Assembly: GCF_000325705.1 (NCBI RefSeq)
Contig: NC_019904.1
Coordinates: 4,218,001 to 4,282,000, forward strand
DNA: 64,000 bases
Origin: Echinicola vietnamensis DSM 17526
Lineage (GTDB): Bacteria; Bacteroidota; Bacteroidia; Cytophagales; Cyclobacteriaceae
Direction of reading: 5' to 3'
Under the pieces are notes generated by a model that ran no database searches, had not been told where the DNA came from, and saw only the letters and a list, made by a program, of their open reading frames with translations. Below, one piece after another: positions 21,954-30,596 of the stretch; the first letter of the stretch is position 1; the number at the start of each line of letters is the position of its first letter. The position numbers and the translations under genes are program-made.

Positions 21954-22580
21954 ATGGCCCTCAAGACATTTGTAAAAATCAGTACGGTAAATAATCTTAG
22001 TGATGCGCGATACTGTGCCGGGATGTACGTAAACCTCATGGGATTCAATTTAGAGGAAGGCAATAAAGATTATATGGCTCCTGAAAAGTACCAGGAATTA
22101 ACCGATTGGTTATCTGGATTGGAGTATGTGGGAGAATTTGAGGCCTCTCATCCTGATACCATTTTGGAAACGTCGAAAAGCTATAAAGGACTGAGCTACC
22201 TACAGGTTAACGAAGAGGCATTGCTCCAAATGCTGGTCAATACATCCTTTAAATTAATCCTAAAGCAGGAAATACAGTCCCTCGGGCAATTGGAGGACCT
22301 GAAAACCAAAGCCCACACCTATCAAGAGAACAATGTATTGCTATTGCTGGAATCAGCAAATTTGGAATTTAATGAAGATGTCAGTGACCTTGTAAAAGAC
22401 ATCGCCAAAAAGTGTGATGTGTTGTTGGGATTCGGCCTTGAAGCGGATACCGTCGAAAATGTGGTCAACGAAACCGCTGTGAAAGGAATCGCCCTAAAAG
22501 GCGGAGATGAAATCAAACCTGGACTTAAGGATTTTGATGAATTAGCAGATATTTTAGAGGCATTAGAAGAAGAAGACTGA
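21954..22580 (+). CDS. Phosphoribosylanthranilate isomerase-like barrel protein, probably non-catalytic
   Basis: This 208-aa protein resembles TrpF-type (beta/alpha)8 barrels at both ends. The N-terminus FVKISTVNNLSDARYCAGM aligns with the TrpF KICGI...DA...A pattern, and KGGDEIKPGLKDFDELADIL aligns with the TrpF phosphate-site end. The catalytic cysteine of TrpF (KICG) is replaced: the motif here is KIST. No other trp gene is nearby. The protein probably lost isomerase activity and took another role, unknown. It is followed by a terminator, and its upstream region is shared with the divergent lipoprotein gene. Confidence 0.65.
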   Translation: MALKTFVKISTVNNLSDARYCAGMYVNLMGFNLEEGNKDYMAPEKYQELTDWLSGLEYVGEFEASHPDTILETSKSYKGLSYLQVNEEALLQMLVNTSFKLILKQEIQSLGQLEDLKTKAHTYQENNVLLLLESANLEFNEDVSDLVKDIAKKCDVLLGFGLEADTVENVVNETAVKGIALKGGDEIKPGLKDFDELADILEALEEED

Positions 22581-22612
22581 GTCATTTGCCCACTCACATT
22601 ATAAAATATAAG

Positions 22613-22653
22613 CTGTCATGGTCCGATTCTCCAATCGGATTATGACAGTTTTT
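22613..22653 (+). terminator. Intrinsic terminator
   Basis: A long, slightly imperfect stem (22613-22628 with 22633-22648, loop of four) followed by five T residues, 33 bp after the TrpF-like gene's stop codon. Confidence 0.88.
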
Positions 22654-22758
22654 GGTAGTAAATACTTTTTACCAAGCTTTTTGCTTTATACAGAAGAACT
22701 TTATTTTTTTATGAAGCCCATTTTTAGTATTTTATCTTCATAATCAACCAATTGATTT

Positions 22759-23190
22759 ATGAAATACAGCATGATATATTGCTTATTATGTCTAGTGGTT
22801 GTTTCCTGCAGCATGGAGGAAAACGAACCCGATACGGCAATAGAAGATAAAATGGAAGTTCAAGAGGATCAGGGAGCAGTCGCCTATTCGGGTGATTTCA
22901 TGGCCGACGCTCATCCTACCAGTGGGCTTGCTTCTGTTCATGAGAATAAAGTATCGCTGAACCTAAAAGATTTTAAAACGGATAATGGTCCGTTATTGGA
23001 GGTATACCTCGCAACGGATAAAAATGCTACGGATTTTATCAGCCTAGGAGAATTGAAGGGCGTGGAAGGAGATTTTTCGTACTCCATACCGGCAGATGTA
23101 GACCTATCTAAATATGACCATGTCCTGATTTGGTGTGTGGAGTTTTCGGTGAATTTTGGATATGCCGTTCTGGAAATGCCTGTACCATAA
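22759..23190 (+). CDS. DM13-domain lipoprotein
   Basis: A 143-aa lipoprotein: signal peptide with lipobox VVSCS (Cys17), a short acidic linker, then a DM13 domain at about 45-142. The domain shows the family pattern HPTSGLASVHE, LKDFKTDNGPLLEVYLATD, and the near-invariant IWCVEF followed by FGYAVLEM. DM13 domains are proposed to carry a redox-active cysteine (here in IWCVEF), but a biochemical role is not established for bacterial members. It converges with the last gene of the eCIS array 52 bp away. Confidence 0.88.
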   Translation: MKYSMIYCLLCLVVVSCSMEENEPDTAIEDKMEVQEDQGAVAYSGDFMADAHPTSGLASVHENKVSLNLKDFKTDNGPLLEVYLATDKNATDFISLGELKGVEGDFSYSIPADVDLSKYDHVLIWCVEFSVNFGYAVLEMPVP

Positions 23191-23242
23191 AATCAAACAA
23201 TACACTTAAGGCATTGAATGATAATGATTTATGTGTTATGGT

Positions 23243-24580
23243 TTAATTTACCATTTTACCCTCTTTTACGAGTTCTTTTTTTATACCGGCTAACAAGTCC
23301 TCGTGAAAGAGTTCTTTCTTATTTTTGCTCAAAGCTTTCAAACTGGCATATTGGATCACATTGACAATGTTTGCACCAGTCAACTCATATTTTTTGGCGA
23401 AAACAGAAAGGTCAAGGTCTTTGGCCAATTTTGCTTTTGGTGGGATATTCTTTTCCCATAATATAAGCCTCTCTGCTGCCACCGGAAGAGGAAATTCTAT
23501 TATGTTTTGAAACCTCCTGGTAAAGGCCATGTCAATATTACTCTTAAAATTAGAAGCTAGAATTACAAGCCCAGGATGCTGCTCTATGCGCTGTAGTAAA
23601 TAGGAAACTTCTTGGTTGGCATATTTGTCGTGGGCATCTCGGACATTGGTTCGTTTACCGAAAATAGCGTCTGCTTCATCAAAGAACAGGATCCAGTCTT
23701 TATTAGCTGCTTTGTCAAACAGTGAAGATAGGTTTTTTTCTGTTTCACCGATATACTTGGAAGTAACAAGTGATAGGTCGATCCTGTAAACCTGTTTTTG
23801 GGTATATTTGCCCAAAAGCCCCGCTGTGAGCGTTTTGCCAGTCCCTGGAGGGCCAAAAAACATTACGCGATAGCCTGGTTTAATTCTTTTGTGCATCCCC
23901 CAATCATGCATCAGAACTTGCTCGTATTTCAGCCATTCTTCGATTTCCTGAATTTGATTTAAGGTTTTTGAATTCAGGACAAGGTCTTCCCAGTCCAATG
24001 CGGTATTGATTAATTGGGCAGGGAAATTACGGCTGAGTTTGGGCTGGCTGATATGCTCAGTAGTGAAGAGCTCCGCAAATTCACTGTCCAAAACCAGAGC
24101 CCCAGACCAATGGGGTTCATTCCGGTTACTCTCTTCCAATGAAAGGATACCTTTCTGGAAAAGTGGTGAGGTACTAAAAAGCGGAAAGTACCTTTTCCGT
24201 GTATTGGCATCATTGCCGGCAAGGATGTAAAGTGCCGTTTCGCCCGTGGGGATGATCCCGCGGTGACTTTTGGCTTTAATGCCTCCAAATTCGGGAAACT
24301 CCCCTCCTTGGGGAAAGTAGCTTTGAATGATCCGGTTGAAAAAGCCTGGATCGATATGGGGCACCAAGGCTAAAATCAGCAAAAGCAGTTCTGAATTCTG
24401 TATATGATGTTCAAAAATGAATTTGCCTAGTGCTTCTTCTTTATTAAGATGCAGCTCCATTTTGGGTTTAGGGAGTTGTTTTACCTTGCCCGTTTCAAAA
24501 TCCATACGAGCACATATGGCAGTTTTTAAAAAATGTAGTAGTTCGTTCATATCATCAGTTGAGGTTATCGTTTGAGGCAT
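23243..24580 (-). CDS. eCIS AAA+ ATPase (Afp15/Pvc15-like)
   Basis: A 445-aa AAA+ ATPase, the hallmark ATPase of Afp/PVC-type injection systems. Walker A is GPPGTGKT (243-250), Walker B ILFFDEAD (297-304), and an arginine-finger segment FTRRF lies near 353-357. The N-terminal 200 residues form a family-specific helical domain. In Afp and PVC clusters this ATPase is needed for particle production or cargo handling; the precise job is unsettled. It is the last gene of the array and starts 6 bp after the muramidase gene ends. Confidence 0.93.
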   Translation of the reverse strand: MPQTITSTDDMNELLHFLKTAICARMDFETGKVKQLPKPKMELHLNKEEALGKFIFEHHIQNSELLLLILALVPHIDPGFFNRIIQSYFPQGGEFPEFGGIKAKSHRGIIPTGETALYILAGNDANTRKRYFPLFSTSPLFQKGILSLEESNRNEPHWSGALVLDSEFAELFTTEHISQPKLSRNFPAQLINTALDWEDLVLNSKTLNQIQEIEEWLKYEQVLMHDWGMHKRIKPGYRVMFFGPPGTGKTLTAGLLGKYTQKQVYRIDLSLVTSKYIGETEKNLSSLFDKAANKDWILFFDEADAIFGKRTNVRDAHDKYANQEVSYLLQRIEQHPGLVILASNFKSNIDMAFTRRFQNIIEFPLPVAAERLILWEKNIPPKAKLAKDLDLSVFAKKYELTGANIVNVIQYASLKALSKNKKELFHEDLLAGIKKELVKEGKMVN

Positions 24581-24586
24581 TTTTAG

Positions 24587-25408
24587 TTAACTATACCTTT
24601 CATAAGCACGCTGTAGTTTGACATCATAATGGTTTTGGGCGTAGGCCGGACCGTTATATCCCCTGGCAAATTTTGCCCAATCTTTATGCTTCAGGTACCG
24701 AATAAGGTTATTGGCCTCTAAGAATTTCCCAAATGCTTTCAAATGCTCTCGTTCATGCTGCTGCATTTTTTGGACAAAATCCTTCACCGAAGGATAACCG
24801 AGATGTTCGGCATGATACCCCATGATCTGAAAGGAACCCCAAGAAGCAGATGAGTAGGCAGCCTCCTCTACTTCTGGTCGATGGTCTATGTCAATGGCTT
24901 TTTGCAAACGATCATATTCTGCACTACCACCCTTATAATGAGTACGCGTCCATTCAGGATAAAGGACATTGCTGGTTTGTTGATTATAATATTCGTTGGG
25001 ATCTAAGCCTCTTTTCTTTAGCTGTCTCCAAAAAACATGGCCTTCAAAAAGAATTTTTGCCCGTCCGTCAGTCAGAAAACCTTTACCGCTACTTTCTACT
25101 TCATTTACCGCCTTGACGGTAGCCAGTTCCAGGCCATATTCCTGTCCAAAAGCCACCAAATCCTGTTCACTCAGCAATTTACTGTTCTGCTGAAAAACCT
25201 CACGGTTTTGATCCAATAACTTGCTCCAGGTCTTCAGTCCCACGATGCCGTCTACCACTAGATTATTTTTTTGTTGGTAATCCCAAACGGCATTATGGGT
25301 ATCCATTCCAAAATAATTGGATACATATACTTGATAGCCCATATCGGAAAGGATTTCCTCTAAAAAGCGTACTTCAGGGCCGCGAGAACGGTATTTGAGC
25401 GTTTTCAT
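24587..25408 (-). CDS. Peptidoglycan-binding N-acetylmuramidase (DUF3380-type)
   Basis: A 273-aa protein with an N-terminal PG_binding_1 domain (about 7-66; AVWDYQQKNNLVVDGIVGLKTW) and a C-terminal N-acetylmuramidase domain of the DUF3380 family (about 80-272). Acidic residues in VNEVESSG and ILFEGHVFW are catalytic candidates. Domain signatures ASWGSFQIMGYHAEHLGY and YNGPAYAQNHYDVKL are present. No signal peptide is visible, so it would act only after lysis or if loaded into the particle. Similar enzymes occur in phage lysis cassettes. Here it could help release eCIS particles or be a cargo lysozyme. Confidence 0.87.
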   Translation of the reverse strand: MKTLKYRSRGPEVRFLEEILSDMGYQVYVSNYFGMDTHNAVWDYQQKNNLVVDGIVGLKTWSKLLDQNREVFQQNSKLLSEQDLVAFGQEYGLELATVKAVNEVESSGKGFLTDGRAKILFEGHVFWRQLKKRGLDPNEYYNQQTSNVLYPEWTRTHYKGGSAEYDRLQKAIDIDHRPEVEEAAYSSASWGSFQIMGYHAEHLGYPSVKDFVQKMQQHEREHLKAFGKFLEANNLIRYLKHKDWAKFARGYNGPAYAQNHYDVKLQRAYERYS

Positions 25409-25411
25409 AGA

Positions 25412-26287
25412 TCAAGAGGTTTGGTTTTCAACGAGATTTTTATAGTGCTGAGCCTTGGAGAAACCGGGCTTTATCTTCAGTGCTTTATCAAATAGCGATA
25501 AGGCTTCTTCATACCGGTGAATACTGCTAAGGATAACGCCTTTTTCAGTGAGGATTTCGGGGTTCTCCGAGTCGTATTTTAAAAGGATATCCAACTGTGC
25601 CAATCCTTCTTGGGTATCGCCTTTGGCCAAATGGTTTATGGCCAAATAGTACCTGAATTCTGCATGGTCTGGGGAGGATGCCAAGGCTTTTTTCAATGCA
25701 TTTTCTGCAAGCCCATGGTTGCGCAGATGGAATTCGCAGCGACCGATGTGAAACCAGGTTTCAGGGTTTTCACTTTTGGTAACGATAGCATACAGCAGCT
25801 CCAGGGCAGGTTCCATGTCTTTCTGAAGGATCATGACCTTGGCCAATTGCAGATAATGGTCAGGTTTTGGGGCCAATTGGACGACTTCGTTCCAATAGGC
25901 CTTGGCATCTTCCAACCGGTTTTGGTGGGTGGCCAGACGTGCCAAACTGAGCCAAGCTCCTACCGCCTTGGGGAATTTCTTTGCTGTGGCCTGATACTGT
26001 TTCCGGGCTTCATCCAATTTGCCTTGCATGGCCATCGCATTGCCCGCGTTTATCCTATAGCTTGCTTTATCCTCTAATGCTATGGCTTGCTCAAAATACG
26101 CCACGGCCTTTTCAAAATCTTTTTGCTGATGGTAATACAATCCCATGTTATTCAGCAAGGAAGTGTTTTCCGGATAGAGTTTGTACGCTTCCTCATAGCA
26201 GGAAACGGCCTGTTCAAATTCTCCATTCAGAAAATGTCTGGCTCCCTGATTGTTAAGTTCGATAGCTCTTTTGGTTTCCATATTCAT
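25412..26287 (-). CDS. Tetratricopeptide repeat protein within the eCIS array
   Basis: A 291-aa cytoplasmic protein built of about eight TPR units (for example AVSCYEEAYKLYPENTSLLN, AVAYFEQAIALEDKASYRIN, ALSLFDKALKIKPGFSKAQH). There is no signal peptide or enzyme motif. Its start codon lies 3 bp downstream of the giant DUF4157 gene and its stop 3 bp before the muramidase gene, so it is part of the same transcript. A chaperone or assembly scaffold for the large neighbouring proteins is a reasonable inference, but nothing in the sequence proves it. Confidence 0.85.
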   Translation of the reverse strand: MNMETKRAIELNNQGARHFLNGEFEQAVSCYEEAYKLYPENTSLLNNMGLYYHQQKDFEKAVAYFEQAIALEDKASYRINAGNAMAMQGKLDEARKQYQATAKKFPKAVGAWLSLARLATHQNRLEDAKAYWNEVVQLAPKPDHYLQLAKVMILQKDMEPALELLYAIVTKSENPETWFHIGRCEFHLRNHGLAENALKKALASSPDHAEFRYYLAINHLAKGDTQEGLAQLDILLKYDSENPEILTEKGVILSSIHRYEEALSLFDKALKIKPGFSKAQHYKNLVENQTS

Positions 26288-26290
26288 AAT

Positions 26291-29200
26291 TTAAGCAAAT
26301 AAATCGTTTTTAACATCCCTGGCCAGGCCTTTTGCCATATTTACCACGTCCAAATCGGGATAAATCACTTCAATATCATCAAATGACATATCAAAAGGCT
26401 CTCCTTCACGGTAATGTACCGGAAATACAATCCCAAATTGAATGTCGGGTCCCCATTCATAGGAAGCCAGGTTATGGCGCCAAGTTTCGGAAATTGATAA
26501 AAAACCTACCCCAAGGCTGGCTCGTGCAAAAGCATTCAGGTCAAAGGTAAACTTGGGATTGACCGTGATTCGGCCTTCTGCATCCAGGGCCAAGCCGGTT
26601 TGAGGGCTCCAATTTACGTCGACCTCCGCAGCAGCTTCCCCTTCCAGGCCCAAGGATCCCGCCAACTCAATGCCACCGGTCAAGCTGGCGATACCGGCAC
26701 TTACCCCCAAACTCAAATCACCGCGCAACGTCAGGCCTGCATCGGCCGGTATGGCAAATTCCCCATGGCCGGCTACAGTGGTCTCCTGCTCCCTTTCTGG
26801 GTTGTAGGTGATCTCCGCAGACATATTGCGGAGCTCTCCAGGGCCAAACCCGGCCGTAAAATCAAGTCCCCCTCCTATTTGGGCGACTAAACCAATGCTT
26901 CGTGGCCCCAATGGAATGGCAAACAAAGGGATTTCGATGGTGGGGACGGTAAAGAGATTACGGTTGAATTCTCTCCTGCTGAATACTTCATAGCTATCAG
27001 AAGCTAGTCTGGCCGTTACTTCAATTTCCCCTTCTGGTGTAAAAGTGACACCCGCTGTAGCCGCTAGCCAAGGGGTCAGCTGCAGGGTCAGGCTCCCACC
27101 ACCATATACCCGCATGGTGTCATCCGGCTCACCTGCTGGGGTGCCATCCTCACCAATGGCCCGGTTGGTAGCGCCTACTTCAATGGTTCCGCTGAGCATT
27201 CCACGCTCATAAGAAGCCCGTCCTTCGATGGTCAGGGCTCCATTGTCATAGGTCACGGTCAAGGAAGAGGAAATTCCCGGAATATCCGGCTGGGCCGTTC
27301 CGGAAACCAAGACCTCATATTCTTCTGCCCCGGGAGCTTTTGAAACGCGAGCTTCCACATTTCCACCCGTGATGCCAGGGATATCACTGCTCAGATCAAA
27401 ATTTCCGCCGATAGAGAAGCCCTCTTCCCCGTATTCAATGGACATGGATCCGCGCTCGATACCCGGAATGTCCAGTTCTGCTTCGCCGGAGGCACTGAAC
27501 GTATTTTCACTATAGGTGGCATTGATGGTAGCACTTTTCACCCCGCGAACTTTACCTTCGGGGATACCTATTTCACCACCGATGGTCCAGATATTGTCCT
27601 TATATTCAACACTTATTTCAGCGGGATCAAAAAGATTTGAATCAAAATTAAATACACCCTCTAGCTCAAAACCACCTTCAGTAGATGCCGATGCACCAAT
27701 ATGTCCTTCTCCTACTTGATCAATGCCAAAATTTACTTGACCCGATATGCCAAGGCCTTCTGTACCAAAGGAAACCTCTAGGGTGGTTTCAGAAATACTA
27801 AAAGGTGAGGGCATGGAAAATTCTTCTGATGTAAATAATTTCCTCAACCGGATTCCGTCTCCATCAATGACGATGTCTATATCTGCATCAGCAATAAAAG
27901 GAACAGTAGGTAATACTTTACCAATACCATAGAAACCATTTTCAGTAAGATCCAGTTGATCAATTCTAATTGGACTCATGCCAGGTAGTCGTAGGCTCTG
28001 GAATACTCCTCCCGTACCCTTTAAGGCTTCATCCAACGTCTTTTGTTTATCTACATAGAAAATATAAGTTCCTTCAATCTTACCCATGTGCCATGTCATA
28101 CCACTGTAAGAAGCACTAATGGTGCTTCTTCCCATATCGGCAGCTTTATATGCATCAATAGCGAGTGTTTTGTTTTCAAAATCAGGAGGAGATTTCAAAT
28201 CTATTCTGGGCAACCATTGACTTTTTGGATATTGACTTTCGTTTGGTATGGACAGCCTTGTACCTCCAGAGGGTGAGATAAACAATGCCGGATCAGATTC
28301 AGTCCCCATCTGTTCTATTTCTTCTGCAGACATCGCCTCTAACTTAGCTAAATGTTGCCCCCCTTGAATATCACTATATTTCCAATGCTGATCAGGGTTA
28401 CCTGATTTCGTTTCAAGATTGAAGTCGTTGCTCTCAAAAGAAATATTATACCCTTGGTTTCTAAAAAGATTTACATATTGGTTGGCTCTAGCAGGGCGTG
28501 CGGGTAGGTTAGGTCTATATTGTTTGCTAGCATCCTGATAATACGGAGATTTGAGGACATCATAAACAGTTTTAATTCTTTTATTCATTTCCCATGCGAT
28601 GCTAGAACCTGAACTACCATTCGCTGAAGCCTCCAATAATTCATAATTATCCTTGTTATCCTGTCCACCTAATTGATGCTCAACGATATGATCAACCTGA
28701 AATGAAGTAGGTATAAGGTCTTTGTCCCAAATTGGTATCAAGCTTATGTCAAGTAATTCCGCCCTGTTTCCAAAAACAATGTATTCAGGATCATTTTTTC
28801 CTTTAAAAAAATATTTCCTGTCTTCTTCTGACTCTTCTCTCGAAAATCCACCCAAATTAGTAGCGTCACTAATTTTAGTATTCAATTGCTGGGTAACTGT
28901 AGAATTTAATGAAGATTTCCAGTTATCAACTTGGTTAGTGTTCCTACCTGTTGGTAATTGAAAGGGTGGATTGAATAGACTAGAATATCTATCTCCTTTA
29001 AATGTGCTTATACTTATTTTTCCAATTTTCAGATTTTTACCAGCTCCTGATTCTAAGATTGACAAGTTTCCTCCAGCGTCTCTAAAGGAAAAGAGGTTTT
29101 GACTTTCATCAACAGGTTCTATTCCTTCAGGTGGACTTAGTTCTTCACCTTCTTCCCCCTCGCGCTGCACCAGCTTCCCCTGTACAGCCGAGCTGCTTCC

Positions 29201-29929
29201 CTGCTGAATGGTATGGGTCAGCTCATGGGCCAAGAGATGCTGGCCGGAAGTGCTTCCGGGATCATACTTTCCTTCGTTGAAATAAATGTCATTGCCGTGG
29301 GTGAAAGCCTGTGCCCCGAGGTCTTGGCTCATCTGTACGGCCGAATGGTCCGTGTGGACTTTTACATCACTGAAATCCGCTCCAAAACCACTTTCCATGC
29401 TGGATTGGGTGTCGGCATCCATCGAATGGCCTCCGCTGCCGGAATGGATCTGGGATTCCAGTTGTGGCGATACGGATGGAGACTGATCAGCCTTGGTTTG
29501 GAGATTGCCATTGGTGTTTTCATCATCCTCCTCATTGGAGGAAGGACTTTTCTGTACTTCCTCCTCTTCTTTCATCTGAAGCTCTTCTTCTTCCTCTTTT
29601 TCCTGCACTTGGTCTTCTTCCACCTGCGCTTGCACCACGGGGGTTATATGCTCGGCCAATGGCTTTTCCTGCACTTCAGCAGTTTCGACTTCCGACGTTT
29701 GGTGTTCCTCTTCTTGTTGCTGTAATGTGTTATCTGGTGAGGGTGAGGGTGAGGGTGAAGTTTCCATTTCACTTATGCCACTAACCACCTGGTCGGCCAT
29801 ATTATCGGCCTCCAGCTCATACTTGTCCCCTGGTTGACCCACGTTCAGCTTGGCCTGAAAGAAACTCTCTGGTTGCTTTTGGGCGGGACTGCCTTGGGAT
29901 TGATTGGTTTTGGAACTGAAGTGTTTCAT
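26291..29929 (-). CDS. eCIS-core (DUF4157) protein with HNH-like motif and long beta repeat region: candidate effector
   Basis: A 1212-aa protein. Residues 20-50 carry the conserved leader of DUF4157 proteins (FFQAKLNVGQPGDKYELEAD). An acidic/Gln-rich low-complexity stretch follows (55-155). The eCIS-core domain spans about 165-245, with zincin motif HELTH (235-239). At 411-437 there is an HNH-like nuclease signature: VDHIVEHQLGG, then DN, NYELLEASAN. From about 690 to 1190 the protein is a series of beta-strand repeats built around IPGI/GSMSIEYGEEGFSIGG-type units. There is no signal peptide. DUF4157 is known to be associated with eCIS loci and toxins, so this is the strongest cargo candidate here; nuclease activity is inferred from motif only. 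Confidence 0.82.
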   Translation of the reverse strand: MKHFSSKTNQSQGSPAQKQPESFFQAKLNVGQPGDKYELEADNMADQVVSGISEMETSPSPSPSPDNTLQQQEEEHQTSEVETAEVQEKPLAEHITPVVQAQVEEDQVQEKEEEEELQMKEEEEVQKSPSSNEEDDENTNGNLQTKADQSPSVSPQLESQIHSGSGGHSMDADTQSSMESGFGADFSDVKVHTDHSAVQMSQDLGAQAFTHGNDIYFNEGKYDPGSTSGQHLLAHELTHTIQQGSSSAVQGKLVQREGEEGEELSPPEGIEPVDESQNLFSFRDAGGNLSILESGAGKNLKIGKISISTFKGDRYSSLFNPPFQLPTGRNTNQVDNWKSSLNSTVTQQLNTKISDATNLGGFSREESEEDRKYFFKGKNDPEYIVFGNRAELLDISLIPIWDKDLIPTSFQVDHIVEHQLGGQDNKDNYELLEASANGSSGSSIAWEMNKRIKTVYDVLKSPYYQDASKQYRPNLPARPARANQYVNLFRNQGYNISFESNDFNLETKSGNPDQHWKYSDIQGGQHLAKLEAMSAEEIEQMGTESDPALFISPSGGTRLSIPNESQYPKSQWLPRIDLKSPPDFENKTLAIDAYKAADMGRSTISASYSGMTWHMGKIEGTYIFYVDKQKTLDEALKGTGGVFQSLRLPGMSPIRIDQLDLTENGFYGIGKVLPTVPFIADADIDIVIDGDGIRLRKLFTSEEFSMPSPFSISETTLEVSFGTEGLGISGQVNFGIDQVGEGHIGASASTEGGFELEGVFNFDSNLFDPAEISVEYKDNIWTIGGEIGIPEGKVRGVKSATINATYSENTFSASGEAELDIPGIERGSMSIEYGEEGFSIGGNFDLSSDIPGITGGNVEARVSKAPGAEEYEVLVSGTAQPDIPGISSSLTVTYDNGALTIEGRASYERGMLSGTIEVGATNRAIGEDGTPAGEPDDTMRVYGGGSLTLQLTPWLAATAGVTFTPEGEIEVTARLASDSYEVFSRREFNRNLFTVPTIEIPLFAIPLGPRSIGLVAQIGGGLDFTAGFGPGELRNMSAEITYNPEREQETTVAGHGEFAIPADAGLTLRGDLSLGVSAGIASLTGGIELAGSLGLEGEAAAEVDVNWSPQTGLALDAEGRITVNPKFTFDLNAFARASLGVGFLSISETWRHNLASYEWGPDIQFGIVFPVHYREGEPFDMSFDDIEVIYPDLDVVNMAKGLARDVKNDLFA

Positions 29930-29966
29930 GGATTAAGTGTATAGTCAATAGTTCAATGCATGGTGT

Positions 29967-30557
29967 TTAACTTGATGGTCTAATCGGGATTAAATCGGTA
30001 TGGAAAGAATTACTGCTTTTGGTATTCCCGTCTTTGGAAAACGGAACGATATTTCCTGATAGCTTCAGGTAGCCACATGAATTTTCTTTAAACCATGCTG
30101 AAGGAAATCCCAATGTGAATGCATAGCTGGTTTGCGCGGCAAATTCCAGTGAAGTTTTATTCACCACTTCAGTTGTGTTGATGTCCTTTTCACTTGTGGT
30201 TGCTTTTTCTACCTGAAAAGGAAAGTCTTTGGCAGGATCAAGGGGTCTGTTGAGATGCAGAAGTAAAACAGGCGCCTTTGGTGCCATTGGGATAGGTTTA
30301 TGGTGCTCATCAAATAGGTCAAATTTTACATAATAAAGCGGATTGGCAATCACAGCAGCATTTTCACTGACAAATCTCAGTGTCAGCTGAATTGACCCTT
30401 TAGGTGTTTTGTGAAGTGTGGGGGCAGCTTCCATGGTTAACGCTACTCCTTTATGCGCTTCTTTTGAATTTTTCTGCAGGGGGACTTCACGGAATAATAT
30501 GGCAATGGTATTTTCCACTAGAGCATTCATTGGGTCTTGGTTTAAACATATCATCAC
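29967..30557 (-). CDS. Unknown eCIS-associated 196-aa protein
   Basis: I do not recognise this protein. It is 196 aa, without signal peptide or transmembrane segment, and appears to be a beta-sandwich: SIQLTLRFVSENAAVIANPL, YYVKFDLFDEHHKPIP, APVLLLHLNRPLDP, TSYAFTLGFPSAW. The start may be the internal Met10 at 30530 (MNALVENTIAILF). It lies between two DUF4157 genes in the same orientation. A role as an accessory to those proteins (immunity, adaptor or loading factor) is possible but only by position. Confidence 0.6.
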   Translation of the reverse strand: MMICLNQDPMNALVENTIAILFREVPLQKNSKEAHKGVALTMEAAPTLHKTPKGSIQLTLRFVSENAAVIANPLYYVKFDLFDEHHKPIPMAPKAPVLLLHLNRPLDPAKDFPFQVEKATTSEKDINTTEVVNKTSLEFAAQTSYAFTLGFPSAWFKENSCGYLKLSGNIVPFSKDGNTKSSNSFHTDLIPIRPSS

Positions 30558-30596
30558 GAATCAGTATCATTTCATTCGTTAGCCGGAATGGCGGCA

